A stretch of DNA of 64,000 nucleotides, taken from the NCBI GenBank assembly GCA_014338405.1, contig JTDE01022266.1, positions 16,776 to 80,775 of the forward strand, given 5' to 3'. Position 1 is the first letter of the stretch. Each line of letters begins with the position of its first letter. Below the pieces are notes generated by a model, which saw only the letters and a list, made by a program, of their open reading frames with translations, did not search any database and was not told the origin of the DNA. The translations under genes and the position numbers were made by a program. Shown here in pieces: positions 32,801-46,500 of the stretch. This DNA comes from Paragonimus skrjabini miyazakii. Lineage: Eukaryota > Platyhelminthes > Trematoda > Plagiorchiida > Troglotrematidae.

Positions 32801-35800
32801 CGTCTTCAGATAGATTCCCCACTTCTCCAGCGCCCAAACGATAGCTAGGCATTCTTTCTCCGTGGTAGAATACTTTCTCTCTGCTTCCGTCAGTATTCGG
32901 CTGGCATACTCAATTGTCCCCGAAAGTTGTGAAAGAACTGTCCCGATTCCGATATCACTTGCGTCAACTGACAGTGTAAATGGCTCATTCGATTTAGGGA
33001 TCGTCAGGCACCGTCGCATGTTGGCAGCCTCCTGTTTGAGTTCCTTGTACGCCATCTCCAAGTCCTTAGTCCATACAAATTTCCTGTCCTTCCTCAGCAG
33101 TTGCAACGGTGGATATGCTTTCTGGGAGAGTCCTGGCGTAAATTTTGAATCGCAACCGACCATCCCGAGGAAACACCTCAGTTGCTGCTTCGACTTTGGT
33201 GTTGCAAGGTTCTTGATGGCTGTCAACTTCTCTGACAGTGGTTGGATTTTTCCATTACCAACCGTGTGTCCCAAACAGACGATTGAACTGCAGCCTATTT
33301 GGCACTTCTTACTACTCACTTTTAGACCGGCTGCATCGATTTTTCGCAACACTGCTCGAAGTCTGCCTACGTGTTCCGACACTATCTTGGAGAATACAAC
33401 GATGTCATCTCCGTATACGGTTACTCCCTCCTGACCCCCCAGAATGCAAAGCAAGAGACGTCTGAAGGTCGCTGGAGCATTGCACAAACCAAACGGCATC
33501 CTAAGGAACTCGTACTGCTGTCCGTTCACACAAAACGCAGTCTTCGCTCTGTCCTTTCGTGACATTGGTAGTTGGCAGTACCCGGAACGCAAATCAATGA
33601 GGGATAGTACTCTAGCTTCATGCAGCTGCTCAAGGATCTCCTTCATCTGAGGCATCTGGAACGCATTTTTGATCGTCACTCGGTTTAACTCTCTGAAGTC
33701 GAAACAAAATCGATAGGTTCCATCCGCCTTCAAGGTGACGAAAATGGGCTGCTTGTCCTTTGAATGATTCCTTTCTCCAACATTTCCATTAATTGCCTCT
33801 CCACTTCCGGAATCAACTTGAATGGTATTCTCCGGTATACTAGTATGCATTCCTCACTTGGCTGCAAGTCTATCGAGTGTTCCAGCCACGTACACAATCC
33901 GTATTGATCATCCGCACCAGTAAACAAGTCAGCAAACTCATTAACACACCGCCGGATTGCTGGGATCCGACACTCTGGCTGATACTTAACTGATACGTTG
34001 CCCATTCGGCACTGCTCCTTAGTATCTTCACGATGCAACTTCACGACATCGCCATCTATACGCAACTCGTTTCTCTCTAAGGCTACGCTTACTTTCAATC
34101 GACGTAACAGATCGGCGCCCATTACCGTCTCTTCCACATTGTCAATCACCAATGTTGCGTGGCGTAGTCTGACACCACCTATCTGAAGCTCAACGTTCTG
34201 AGTCCCCAGTGCATTTGCCGCTGTCCCTCCGACCGTAACTACATGCCAATTACCGGACTTAACGGGCAATCCTGGTACTCTGCCTGTAACCGACGCACCC
34301 GCTCCCCTATCTACTATCGCATTCTTTTGTTCCAACAAGCTGTTCGATGTCCGTGATTCCACAAGACTCGGCCATCCGAAAGCTCTCCAGCAACTCCGGC
34401 GGCAAACTCTGGATAAGGCGTTCCTTCACCAATCTATCCTTCGTTTTTTATCTGTCTCCGGTAAGCCCAACGTTAACTGCCGTAATAAGTGTTGATATTA
34501 AACCAAGGGATCGAGAGAGTCGCAAAATCAGGCATCATAAAACCGATCCATTGCCCGTTGTCGGTCTTGTTCCTTTGTAAACTCCTGAATCAGTGCGGTC
34601 CGTATTTCTTGATACGATGTTACATCCTTGGTTTGCTTGCTCAAGGCATACACAGCTTTTGCTCGTCCGGTGAGCAACGTTCCCAATGCCGTCAAAAGTT
34701 ACGCTTCGCTTTTTAATCTGTTGCACGCTGCAATCGCCTCAAATTCTGACAGCCACTGTTCCACGCCTCCATCCGCAAATTGGCTTGGCCATGGCAACAC
34801 CATTGGGGGTAGCAAAAGGCGTCCAATAAAGCACAATCTTTGTTGTCCAACACGCTAGTTCACATGCTACGCGCGCGCTCGCGTTTATGAGTCAGAATTC
34901 TAGTCCACAACACCCCGAGGTTTCCGCTCACGCGTGGTTTATGTGGGTGATCGACGCCTTCTATCCGGGGGTTTTTCACCTGCCAATCTTCGTCCTTTGG
35001 TCTGATTTCGTTGAGTGATGACTCATCCGGTCGCTCGTGTTGTCCTCCTTCTATCCACCATGGACTTTGACCGTATTCCACGACCGAGTGGAGATATTCC
35101 TGCAAGTGTTGGAATAATCACGCCTCCGATTTGGTCATCCATCCTATTTTGGCTGCCATGTCTCGCCCGTTGGTCCGATCCGGTCGAGCGATGAATCATC
35201 CGGTCGCCCACGTCGTCCTCCATCCGCTTGCTGTGGATTTTTGAACGCACCTCCCCCTGCGTTGAGGTATTCCGCCGAGAGTTGGAATACTCGCACCTCC
35301 TGCCTGACAGTCTATCACAATATGTCCTAATTTGTGACCTAACAATACTGTCAGGTAATCTTGACTTGCTTCCGTATGAGATGGTGACAAAAGTGTCACT
35401 CTTTAGGAGAATTGGCGATCAGCTTTGTGTACAATGAATGACAATAAAAAAAGAAGACCTAGAACAAGTTTTAAAAGCAATTTAGCCGGCAACTGTCTAT
35501 AGAGCCACGTTTTAAAGAACTTATGTATACCAGCAGATGTCATCAACATAGACATCTCATGTGGCTTTTAATACGAATTTCTTGAGAAAACTGTTAACTG
35601 AGTTCAGTTCAAATACTGTTTCCTACATGCCAGCAAAAAATCTGTCCAGAGAATAAGCTCCACGTAATCTTTCCTAAAGTTCAACAAGTTTAATTGTAAA
35701 CATGACGAAGGCAATCAAGCCTCATCAGTAAATCTAACAATGTATACTTTTTGCGTTTATGACAGCTTTCTACAATCCTTTAAACAATGATTCTGCAATT

Positions 35801-38372
35801 CACTTATGCAGTTTGAAACATTGGTTCCCGTCGATGAATGTAAAATCCAGACAACAATACATAACATGTTTTACACAATGACAATTCGACCACATTCCAG
35901 TTACTTTCTGAAAGTTACCACACATATTATTATTATTATCATAGCAACAAAACAAAATCAGTCCAGTCATGTCTGAGATAGTCAGTCAGATGACCAAAGT
36001 GGAAGCAGCAAGAGGCAGCTGAAGTGCATTTATTGATAAGTAAGACGAACCTGATGTAACATAACACAATTACCGCGAGTCAAGGAAAAGGTCAAAGACA
36101 CGTCAGCATAAAAGCCATGAACTTCAGCACACTCGCTGATGAAGATATACTGCATTCGAGGGACGGTTGTACAGCCAGTACCATTAAACTACACCTCCTG
36201 CAGAACACATATTCAAAGGATTAGAATATCGTCTTCAAAGTATCCTTCAGGACCTGACAGAGTTGGACACTCAACGCTGCGGAAGCTGTCTACGAGTAAA
36301 TCCTAATATGTGAATTAAGAACCCGCTAGTGACTAACCAATCGCAAAGTTTGTAAGGGTTAGATCGTTGCTTCTTTTTCTCATCTCGTTTTTGCATTCTT
36401 TCCTTAACCAGCCTTTATTCAGACCAAATTATCAGTTATGACATTGTAACTGGTGGACTCCTTTTGTTCGCTTTTTCGTCCATTTTGCACTACCACTTTA
36501 ATCTATGTTAATTGGTACACATTCTTCTATTACCGTTCGATGTGTACTGATCATTCCGTCACTTTTTACTGCTTCCGTCTGATGTGTATGCTTTCCGAGC
36601 CAAAACCTACTGTCTCTGGGTTCCTTTTATCCATGTGATTCGCAGCAATTCTATTACACTGCGAGAAACTCAAGCTTCTTATCGATGGACACATTTCTGC
36701 TTCAGTTTTGGTCAGTAAAATTGAGTGTCTCAGATGTGACCCCATTTATTTCTCATTTGTCACTTGCTTCCACTATATGATGTGCAAGCTGACTTCACAA
36801 AAGTAATCGATGAGATGTTATCGAAATGTTATTGTGCAAAACAGCTTACGTGCTGTCGTTGGCCGATTCCAAGTATATATAGCCTAGGTCATTAGTTGAT
36901 GTTTTGATACAAAATTGTCAAGTCATCAAAACATTAAACCGGGAATGTCTGATTGGTAATGTAGAACCAGAACCACTGACCCAATTCTTCGCTCACACCA
37001 ATTACATATGAATGAGGAATGCGGATATCTGATACAATGAAAGAAACTTATAATCCATAAAACACTGTTATACATCGCCAGATTCTCAAGGCCTGTATAA
37101 AGTAGTTGTGCTTCTGACCTTGTCATTCGCACAATTCACACGAATTGCTCCCAAACATGTTTCGCGAATGTGGTCACTCGTTAAATGATATTCAGCTCTG
37201 GGGTTTTAGGCTTTAACGAGACTTTAAAGTTTATTTTTGTTTCCCTCAAAAAATGACTCCAAAGTTCACATTTTTCGGTGATATCCCAATACATTGCTCG
37301 AATATGCCTATTCACAGATTTTATAATGAGACCCTGCTTCATATAATGTACTTCGGGCGTAGATCATGAGATCGTGAATGGCAATGTCGTCGTCTGAAAT
37401 CAGTTCAAGGTCATCTGGAAAGTGACGTCGACATAATCCGAACAGACAGCAAACTGAATGGTTTTTAGAGTAAAATAATGCAAAGCTAGAATGGACAAAT
37501 GTTAAATATTTATTTATCAGACAGACTACGATGTGTATGGAGCCCAGTGCAGCAGAAGAAAGCATGATTACCATAAAGACCCGTTTGCGAACAATCTTCT
37601 TTTAAATGGCCATAAATTACGCAAGTTTCCAACCGTTTATCATGTACCATCACAAAATCTCAAATGACACCATTTAATATCCACACACAAAAGTAATAAC
37701 AAGAATTTCGCGAACAACTGCTCAAGTGCGGATAGGTAATCTCTATCTAGCGATATACTATGAAAATGAACGTCACAGATAAATGCAGGGAAATATTTAA
37801 ATTTCTGCACGGCTTTCGGAACAGACTATACCCACCATTCGTCGTCGAACTCAAACCACTGAGGTTCGTCCGGACGGTCCCCATCAGAATTGGTGACATG
37901 ACACGCGGCTGTATAATGTCCGAAGCTCAATGCGCCGTCATGATAGACAACCGCGTAGAGCCGATAGATCAGACTGTGGTCGTCCAATGGAAGAGGGTGC
38001 CGTTTCTCGTATTCTGTGAAGTTAAGAAATCAACACATTCACTGTCCACTCGGAAAACACACACAAAGCGAAGCAAATGTACTACGAGTAGAGACGATCG
38101 ATGAGAGTCATGTGAATGGGTAAAACGGTTTTTGGCATAAGCATCCGAAACTTACGCAGTATCATGCCCACTGAACACAACTGATGTTGGTCTCAGTGGA
38201 GGGCACGAATCGAGTCATTAAAACGATCTAACCAGTAAAATACAGTTGCAATTCGTACAACATTTCTTAGTGGGTGGTCTACGGGAGAGGCAGAATAAGA
38301 GTGCGCGCTACTGCTAATATTGGTTGCAGACAAAAACTTGCTGGACAGTTCACAAACGTGCAAACTAATAGC

Positions 38373-38439
<67 letters not shown>

Positions 38440-40498
38440 CGATGAAAGGGGGAGGGTAGAGTGAAGGAAAACAATGTGAGACAAAAGAAGACCGAAAACG
38501 TCAGCATACTGCAAAATTATACTGACACAATGATTGAAACCAAAGGAGGCTCGTACATAACCGTCACCATCAGTGGTACGGAGTACATCATTAACGATTC
38601 CATTCAAAAAATCTGCATCCAGTGTATACCCGAAAACTAGGTGGCTTATCAAACGACAAGGACTATTGATTGACACGAATAAAATATATATAAGCGACTT
38701 TAGTTATTTGCGTCAGACCTACTCGCTATGCTTTTGTTGACAGTGTGTAGTGATAGAACAAATAAACATCAACAGATAATAAAACAAGGACGTGCAGAAT
38801 AAACAGGCATACGCAATCGATGACCAGTGGGAACGCACTGGGGAGGCAGTCAAGAGAAGTGTGGTTCTTGCCCTCGACGAAAACAAAATAAGATGATTGT
38901 GTTACAGCCATTTTCATTTCACTGTACTTTCTCCTAAAATTCTAAAGTAGTGGAAACTCTGCAAGACGAGCGAAATTGCACATATGGCACATCTATTATA
39001 CACGCACAATTATTAAAATAAGTCGTAGGACTACTCAAACAAACGTGAAAACAGACAAAAATTAAGAAAAAAACAGCAACGATGACGTGTACAGAATAAA
39101 AAGGAACAAATAGGGAGTGTGTGAGTTTATCGAATAGCAGGAACCGCCGGAAAGCCAAAGAATATACAAACATCTGGATCAGAAAGAACAATCATAAAAC
39201 GAATAGATAACTGTGAGAGTTTTAGATGAAAAATCAGCAGGCAACTAGAGCAGATAGAAGAGAAGGTGAATCACATAACAACCCGCCAAGTAGAAGTACA
39301 CGTAACAAAAGGCTGGTAGAGACGGAGGAAATCTGGAACCGACTAAAATTATTCCGAGGTTCACGTAATGAATAAACATGGAATTCTGAAAGATGGTGTG
39401 ACCAATGATGCACTGTTGACAGTGATGAAAACGATTTATCGAGTGTTTAGGCGTCGGAAATGTACACTGAAATGGGTTTTTCTTCCGAAAACAGAAGAGC
39501 CGTTATTTAGAAAGTAGATGTGAAAAACAGTGCAAAACTAAGAGCAAAAGCAGATTTACCGTGCTTTAATTGAGGCTCGCATATCATAACAGGTTGACCA
39601 ACTTACCGGACGTTGTGTACTTGCTCATATCCAGCGTCATATCGAAGTCCACATGGACACAATTCTTTTGCCGACGTTCTCCGCTGTGGAAACGAAGGAT
39701 ATCTAGCAAGCAGACAGTTACGAAAATTGCGCTAGAATGAACAGTCGGGTATTTAGGTGTTCGCGGAAATCATTAGTCCAAAATACTGAATACATTGTTA
39801 CCAACAACCAAAATATATAGTTAATGACTCATGTAATATATTCTCCACATGAATACCGAAGTAACCTATCAGTTTACTCAACAAGAATGCAGATGGGTAA
39901 CCAGAGAGATTTACGGTAAAGAAAAAACACATTTACACTCAAGGCAACTTTCCCATTCAGGCGAAAACCTCTGGCTTACCCATTTAGATGAGAAGCATAG
40001 AACTTCCGTTAAAGTAGAGCCATAATACACGTCCTTGTTCGGATCGAGAGTCAACATTCGGTGTTGTTTCCACCGACGTAACACCTACTATGACGGATTC
40101 ACCACAATCACCCATGGGCAATTCAGACGTTAGCCCGTCGTTTCGAGAAAAAGTCATGGATATTTTTAAAAAACGGAAACCTGATAACTCCACGACAGAA
40201 CGGTCCACACAGGCTGGATTTAACAACAACAGATGTTAGGTGCGACCCGATTGGGAAGAATCTGGGCTTCGGTTGAATTCGAACCAGCGACGGGAACAGC
40301 ATGCCCAAAAGCAGCAAGCGCCCTACCAGCTGAGCTACGAAGCCACGCCAGGAGCCCAGAAGTTTTCACATTTGGACTCAGTTACCCTCCCAATCCACTA
40401 AATGACCTAGAGACTTGACTGTCCAACCAGGATACCTCAACAGTTCATGTGGAATCCACCAGAGCTACCGCTGAACAGTGAAACTGTGTTACCTATAA

Positions 40499-40548
<50 letters not shown>

Positions 40549-43500
40549 TTATAAGTATATATGCCGCGTTTGATTATGCCGTTTCAGTCGCGGGTTCGAA
40601 TCCAGCCGAAGTTCAAAATTTTCGCAGTTCAGTTGCATCTAAATCATGAAGTCTGCCAGGCTACTTATAAGTAATGGAATTATTACGCAATATTTCAAAC
40701 AGACAAACGGAAAATACCGAATCATGTGAAATTACAGTGGTGTCCAAACCGACAGAACAGATCGGAGACTACGACACGGAATGAGGGAACAAGTGTCCAA
40801 GTGAATAATGTGCACGAAGACGTAACAGACAATGAGAGTAGTAGGTGCGAACCAGAATCCGACCTCCACTATTGCGAGACACGTCAAGGGTAATCAGTGT
40901 AAATGAAGTTCTAGAACTGAACTTAGCGCGCTATCATCTGATACTAAAATAACTTAATGATCAATATTAGAAGACGATGAACGCACCTGTTTTCGGAATT
41001 GGCATACTGCAGACGACACCAAGATCACCTCGAGAATCGACAACATACTAACGGATTTGTCTAACGGTTCAGCAGGGTCAAACACAACTTCACAAGCATT
41101 TGTTACACAGCAACTGGGGAAAGTCTACCAAAACATCAAACGAATCAATATGTCAACAACAAATACCGACTATCAAAAGCTGACCTGGTTCGGCTAGTGT
41201 GCACGCTTTACTTGTTTCAATCGGTCTAAATAAAACACAGGACAGTGGAAACATTACTCTTCTAAACGCGTCGGATCAACACATCCAACTGTTTTGCGAG
41301 TAAAGCGAGAAACTGTAATTAATTTAGAGAATACCGGAAGTCAGTACAGTTTGACAAGAACAGTACGATAACTGAGATCCAACGCTAGCAAGAAGCGATT
41401 AACTCAACAAGAAGATATTTAGTACAAATATGAATTGAACATCATTTAAAGGTAACCGAAGCGTTTGCATAAACCCAGACAGCTTTATGAAAAATAAACA
41501 CCAGAATCGAGTTTCGCTCGTGTTGAAACTAGTCAGTAGTGTCTATCTATGCAATGTTTGTGACCTGAACTTCGACTACACTCACATGCGGTAACCAAGT
41601 CGACCATTGCGCCAACAACCACAGAACAGATATCACATATGAACACTCGGTAACGACTCTGGGGTCTCTTTCCGACAGTGCGGGCTGCGTTACCTTACGA
41701 TTGTAAAAACCAGCCGCATTCGTATTCGAGTAGTTGACTATCAATATCTGCGTTCGATCGTTCGCATCGGGTGACATTATTACGTACGCGCCGGTGTAGT
41801 AACGAAACGGAAATTTGGTAACGAGTTCAGTCCTTAAGTATGCAGACTTAGATTATTAATCCGTATTTAACGTCTGTAGACTAAACGTCTGCCACACTCA
41901 GTACTTTTCGCCAACCGACATACCATCACTCATTTGTCAATTAGTGTAGAGCTTTAGTTTAAGGTGGAAGATACAATTATGCAAACGATCCAGCAAATTA
42001 TCGGACCAATCAACCATCTAAACTAAATTGAACTGTGCACATTAGTTTTCATGTAATGGTGCCGAAAGTTATATAAGCAGAATAGAACGACGCATCGGTG
42101 TAGATATAGTTGACCACAACGCATTATGCTCAAACATAGCAGTCAAACACAAAGCCCCCGGGCAGAGAAGAAGCATCCATGGACTTATTTATACAACTGG
42201 TTATGAATTTCACGAACGTAGCACCAATGTTCACTTTATACCACTGAAGACGTTAAAAGAAAACAGTACAAATTATCAATCGTTTGATGCTGAAAACCCA
42301 ATGAAAAACACTATCAAACCACGCTTCCTTCTGACAGCTTGATGGAAACATCTACTTCGACAGAAATAGGCAGATGAATGAGTAAAACAGTGTGGACGAT
42401 ATAAGACACGAGTAAACACAGAAGAGCTGAGGTACTAACAAACGACCCACTGGGACTCAGGCGAGAAAAGCATGGGGTCATGAACAAGAAAAGGATACGA
42501 ATGACTAACACGTCCGGCAGCCGAGAAATGGTGTTCTGGATCAGGCAAACGGTCTTCTCCTTGCAGTGATCACACCACTGAAATAAGCGACAAAAAAAGA
42601 GAAGAGCTTCGAACAAAGTGAGCTGGGCCACGAATAAAATTAATCACATTAACTACCCGGGGCTAGACCTCGGAGTTGTCGAAGAAGAGTGGATCAGTTG
42701 AACAATACTTTATCCCGGGACATAAACATGAACGTCAAAGTAATAAGTACAGATATGGATTTGCCAATAGTCCTGAGAAGAGAAGTAAATTGACACCAGA
42801 AAAACCATGTAGCCAACAAGCCCATCAACAGGCCAAATACGGAACATTTATACGAAACACTGTTACCAGGGGAAGCGAAAAAAAAGTCCGATTGAAGTCA
42901 AACACATGACTGATAAATATGAAAAAAAAATACAGACCATAGTGAGTGATAACACTAAACAATGTTTATATGTATCGATGACGTGTTTGACGTCAATTAG
43001 TCTTGTTATTGTTTTTCTTTTCGCTCTGACAACAATGTTGTGTATTTCGCCTGATGATAAATAAACGAAAACGAGCTTGTTCGCTATATCGTTTTTTTTC
43101 TGAGGCCCATCCTTAGGATTTTCAACCACTTGAAAGTAGGTTGAATAAAATCCAACAAAATCGGTAACATGTACACCGAAGTAGTTAAGCTATGAACGCA
43201 TCCATATGTGCGGAAACGATGGTCAAGTTCGTCAAGGTGAAACTTTGTCTTTCACTCCATGCTAGTTAGCTGCAGCTTACTAGCAATAACAAGAAACTCG
43301 TGCTACAATTGTGGGAATCTTAAACAGCTGTTCGAAAAACAGAGTTGCCACAAAACTACACTTACATGAAAACATGACGAAAACAGGATCAGTAGATAAA
43401 TGAATCACCTGATGATGAAACAATTCCAAAACAACATGCTAACATAACGTAGAGAGATAAAGATGTAGCAATCAAAATCTTCGAACTACACAGAAGGTAT

Positions 43501-46500
43501 ATAACCACCAAGCATTACAATAATCGTAAATGTTCAGTAATTTTCTTAATTCATTTACGCACCTTTCTGCGAGTGAAATACGAGGCTATTGGTTGTCAAC
43601 ATATAGAAGTGCCATGTCAAATACACACATGTAAGAAGATACCTGGACCTGATACACAAGAGAAAAATTTCAAAACCCTATGGACGTTGATCAAATAACT
43701 ACTTATAACACTGACGATATGGACGAAAAATGTGTAGCTGACTGGATGAGTATGATCACTGAAAAGAGAAGGCAAATCAGCTCCACAGTTGTAGCAAGTT
43801 TACACATCAGCAGGTGTCCATATAAGCACTAGAGTGTGTGGATGATCACAAAGGGTTTTTATCAATCAGCCTCAACCCAAGATCAAGCATATCACAAGAA
43901 ACTTGTTCCTATTGATGGCAAGCACGAGCACATGTTCCTACCAATGATGGAGTGACACCCTCAAGGTTTCAACAACAAATAACTGTTAACAACATGCAAG
44001 GACCTATTCAATGTGTCAAGGACATCCAGAGTTGTCTGTGTAGCATTGTATACCAGAATATGTCCCGTTTGTGTCAAACCATGAAGTGGATCACAAGGGA
44101 AGAATGCAGATGTACCGCCTGACAGGAAGTCATTAGCAATAGAATAAATCAAACATCACACGTCACTGGTGACACAAATACATAAAGATACCTAGTCCAA
44201 AGACGTCCGATGCGCACCAATGAAGCATTTTGATGACAGCGACAAACAGAATATATGCAGGAAAATCGAGAATGGTCCAAAAGAGAGCGGGAGTAAGCTA
44301 AACCTACGAATATATAAACCCGATGAGTGATTTTGTGAATATTTACGGTTGTACGTGGATTTATAGACTGTCAGGACGCCTAGACCTGGACAAGAGAACG
44401 ACTAGGGTCTTCAACCAAAGGTTTTCGTTCAAGAGCCCGTACCGCAAGGCACTGTACAAAATATAGTACATTTTCAGGAAAAAGGTTACAACTTTTTCCC
44501 AACCCAACAACAAGACCAGGAGACTGGTTTGTCAGACCTCTATCTGATGGTCTGCCTGGTATGATTGACTCTGTTTATATGATAAGTACCGTCTAGTTTA
44601 GCCCAGTAGGTCATCGAGATGTGCAGGCCGTCACATGGCGTCAAGATCCAGCCTCGCTGTAACGGATATATGGTGGCGCCTTATCGGGTTCAGCTGTTGG
44701 TGTTTGGCTGAGTTTCTGTGAAGTAAGTGCACTTGATGGCGTGAGACAATAAAAGCCGTAAGAATGCTGTCTTACTAACGACACCTTATTTTCACTTACA
44801 GCTCGGTTGTATGTTCGCAAGGTGTAGACGCCTTGGCGTTGAGTGTTTGAATATAGACGTAGCTGCGTTCATTAGTTAGCCTCACCTTCCCCCTCTGTTT
44901 TTTTCCTGGTCAGGGCTTGCTTTTTCTTCATGGTTGTATGGTAGTTAAGCATCAGTGAGAACCAATGATGTACTGTGGTCGACGATAATAAGATAAACCT
45001 GATCGAGTGTATCAAAGACGACATTCATAGAAACCGGAAGTCAGTTAGTTTCCTATTTCTCTTGCAATGCGAACAGACCAGAGAGATTGGTACAGGGTCA
45101 TTTGCATCAGGCGGTGCGTTATTAATACTTACTATATCACGCCATGTACGCTATGAGCATCCTCACTAGGGCCCAATCAACCATATTTTCCTGACATTCG
45201 ACCTGCCGAAACCGTATCTGTTTTAATTATATGAGTACATCATGAACGAAAGTGTAAAAGGATAGAATTGATTTACATCGGATGAGTCTCATATAAAAAT
45301 ATACACATGAACGATCTGGAGTGGTCTACGCAATCCTATGCTTTGGAAATAGCCAACAATATGTGGAAGAGACAACAAAACGACTACACAGAGAAAATAT
45401 ATGTAAGCTACCGACAGCGAATGGGTAATTGGACGTATTGTTTTAGTACCGTATAGGATATAAAACAAATCTAGTCCATGAAAATCAGTCACAACGTGGG
45501 AAGCAATTCAAAGATCTGTGTTCACCGAGAGGCAACAGATGCCGCAACTGGGCCTCGGGAACTCACCGGTCTATCCGAATCATCCAGTACCTCGGTAGCC
45601 ATGCATGCTTGCAAACACTGTGATAATGTTACCCGCCGAACAGATGTTTTCACTGTGGAACGTTGTGTCGGCAACAAATTGGAAGGGGAGTATGGCTGGT
45701 TGGTTGTGGGCCGGTAGATGGGATTTACGGTTTGTTCCGGATCCCATGGTTGACGGCACGTGGATACATTGGAACTATCAAACAGCTTAACTGCATTTCG
45801 GGAAGGCCACGACTGACTACCTGACTGCAACAAAACGAAGCATCAATAAGGCAAAGCATGCAATAAAACATGCAACTAAACAACGAGATAGGTGTGGTGA
45901 CCTCGTCAAAACACTAGTAAAGCAAACGGAAGAACAGGGATGATATAATGAAGTTGGGCAAAGTCATGTATGATTGATAAGTTGGGTTAAACCGCGGAGG
46001 CATGCCCTAATATGATCTTACTTTCACAAGATAATGCCACCCTGCAAAGAATGGTCTTGAAAAAAAATGAAAACACACAGTTTGAGTTTGCTGTGGATGG
46101 GGGTAAAATAAACCATGAGGGTAACGAGCTGAATATCACCAAAGTCAGCTCCCGAAACAAACTAACAAAGTAGTTGACCAGTTAATTCATATCAATTCGA
46201 AGAACAGATATTTCGATTACAGTGATGAAAGGTAGATTATGGTAAATTACCAGGGAGAAATATTCATTCTCTTTCGTTTGGCAACCGTTACAAGTCAAAC
46301 ATCGTAGTAATGAGTCACTTTTATCGGGAGCCATCTGTCGCTAACCTGCTAGCTCAACGGACGCAGTTACTCTCATTGAACACTCACTTCACTAGATTAT
46401 CGTGAGTCACTTTAGCGTTCCAAAAACGCCTTGGATGTAGCGTTTTTCACAAGCTCCAGAAGAGACCTCTATCACCAACAGTGCCACAGAAGGCTTGAAT

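Larger units (their letters stand above)
27131..35319 (-). mobile_element. Ty3/gypsy LTR retrotransposon 2, split by a LINE
   Basis: The element reads leftwards: 5' LTR (35319-34808), gag remnant, protease, RT, RNase H, integrase, LINE insertion (31713-27998), integrase C-terminus, 3' LTR (27662-27131). The outer edges are TG...CA and are flanked by ATAT (27127-27130 and 35320-35323), a 4-bp target duplication usual for gypsy. It is a different family from the element at 11882. It lies wholly within the last 11-kb intron of the protease gene, in the same orientation. Confidence 0.9.

Noticed and set aside
37760..38104. Plus-strand 114-codon frame
   Set aside because: It is the antisense shadow of the histidine-box exon of the protease.
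38274..38507. Poly-Asn or poly-Ile/Tyr proteins across the AAT repeat
   Set aside because: They are translations of a microsatellite with no splice or coding support.
40265..40344. Functional tRNA gene
   Set aside because: Acceptor stem and A/B boxes are good, but the anticodon arm does not form a normal stem and loop and a related half copy lies nearby, so a SINE head is more likely.
41547..41777. Minus-strand frame QILIVNYSNTNAAGF as a protease exon
   Set aside because: The exons at 42499 and 39702 join directly in phase to form the HILRF block, so nothing belongs between them.
45478..45717. Plus-strand frame at 45478 as part of a LINE
   Set aside because: It is the antisense shadow of the protease exon at 45567-45824.
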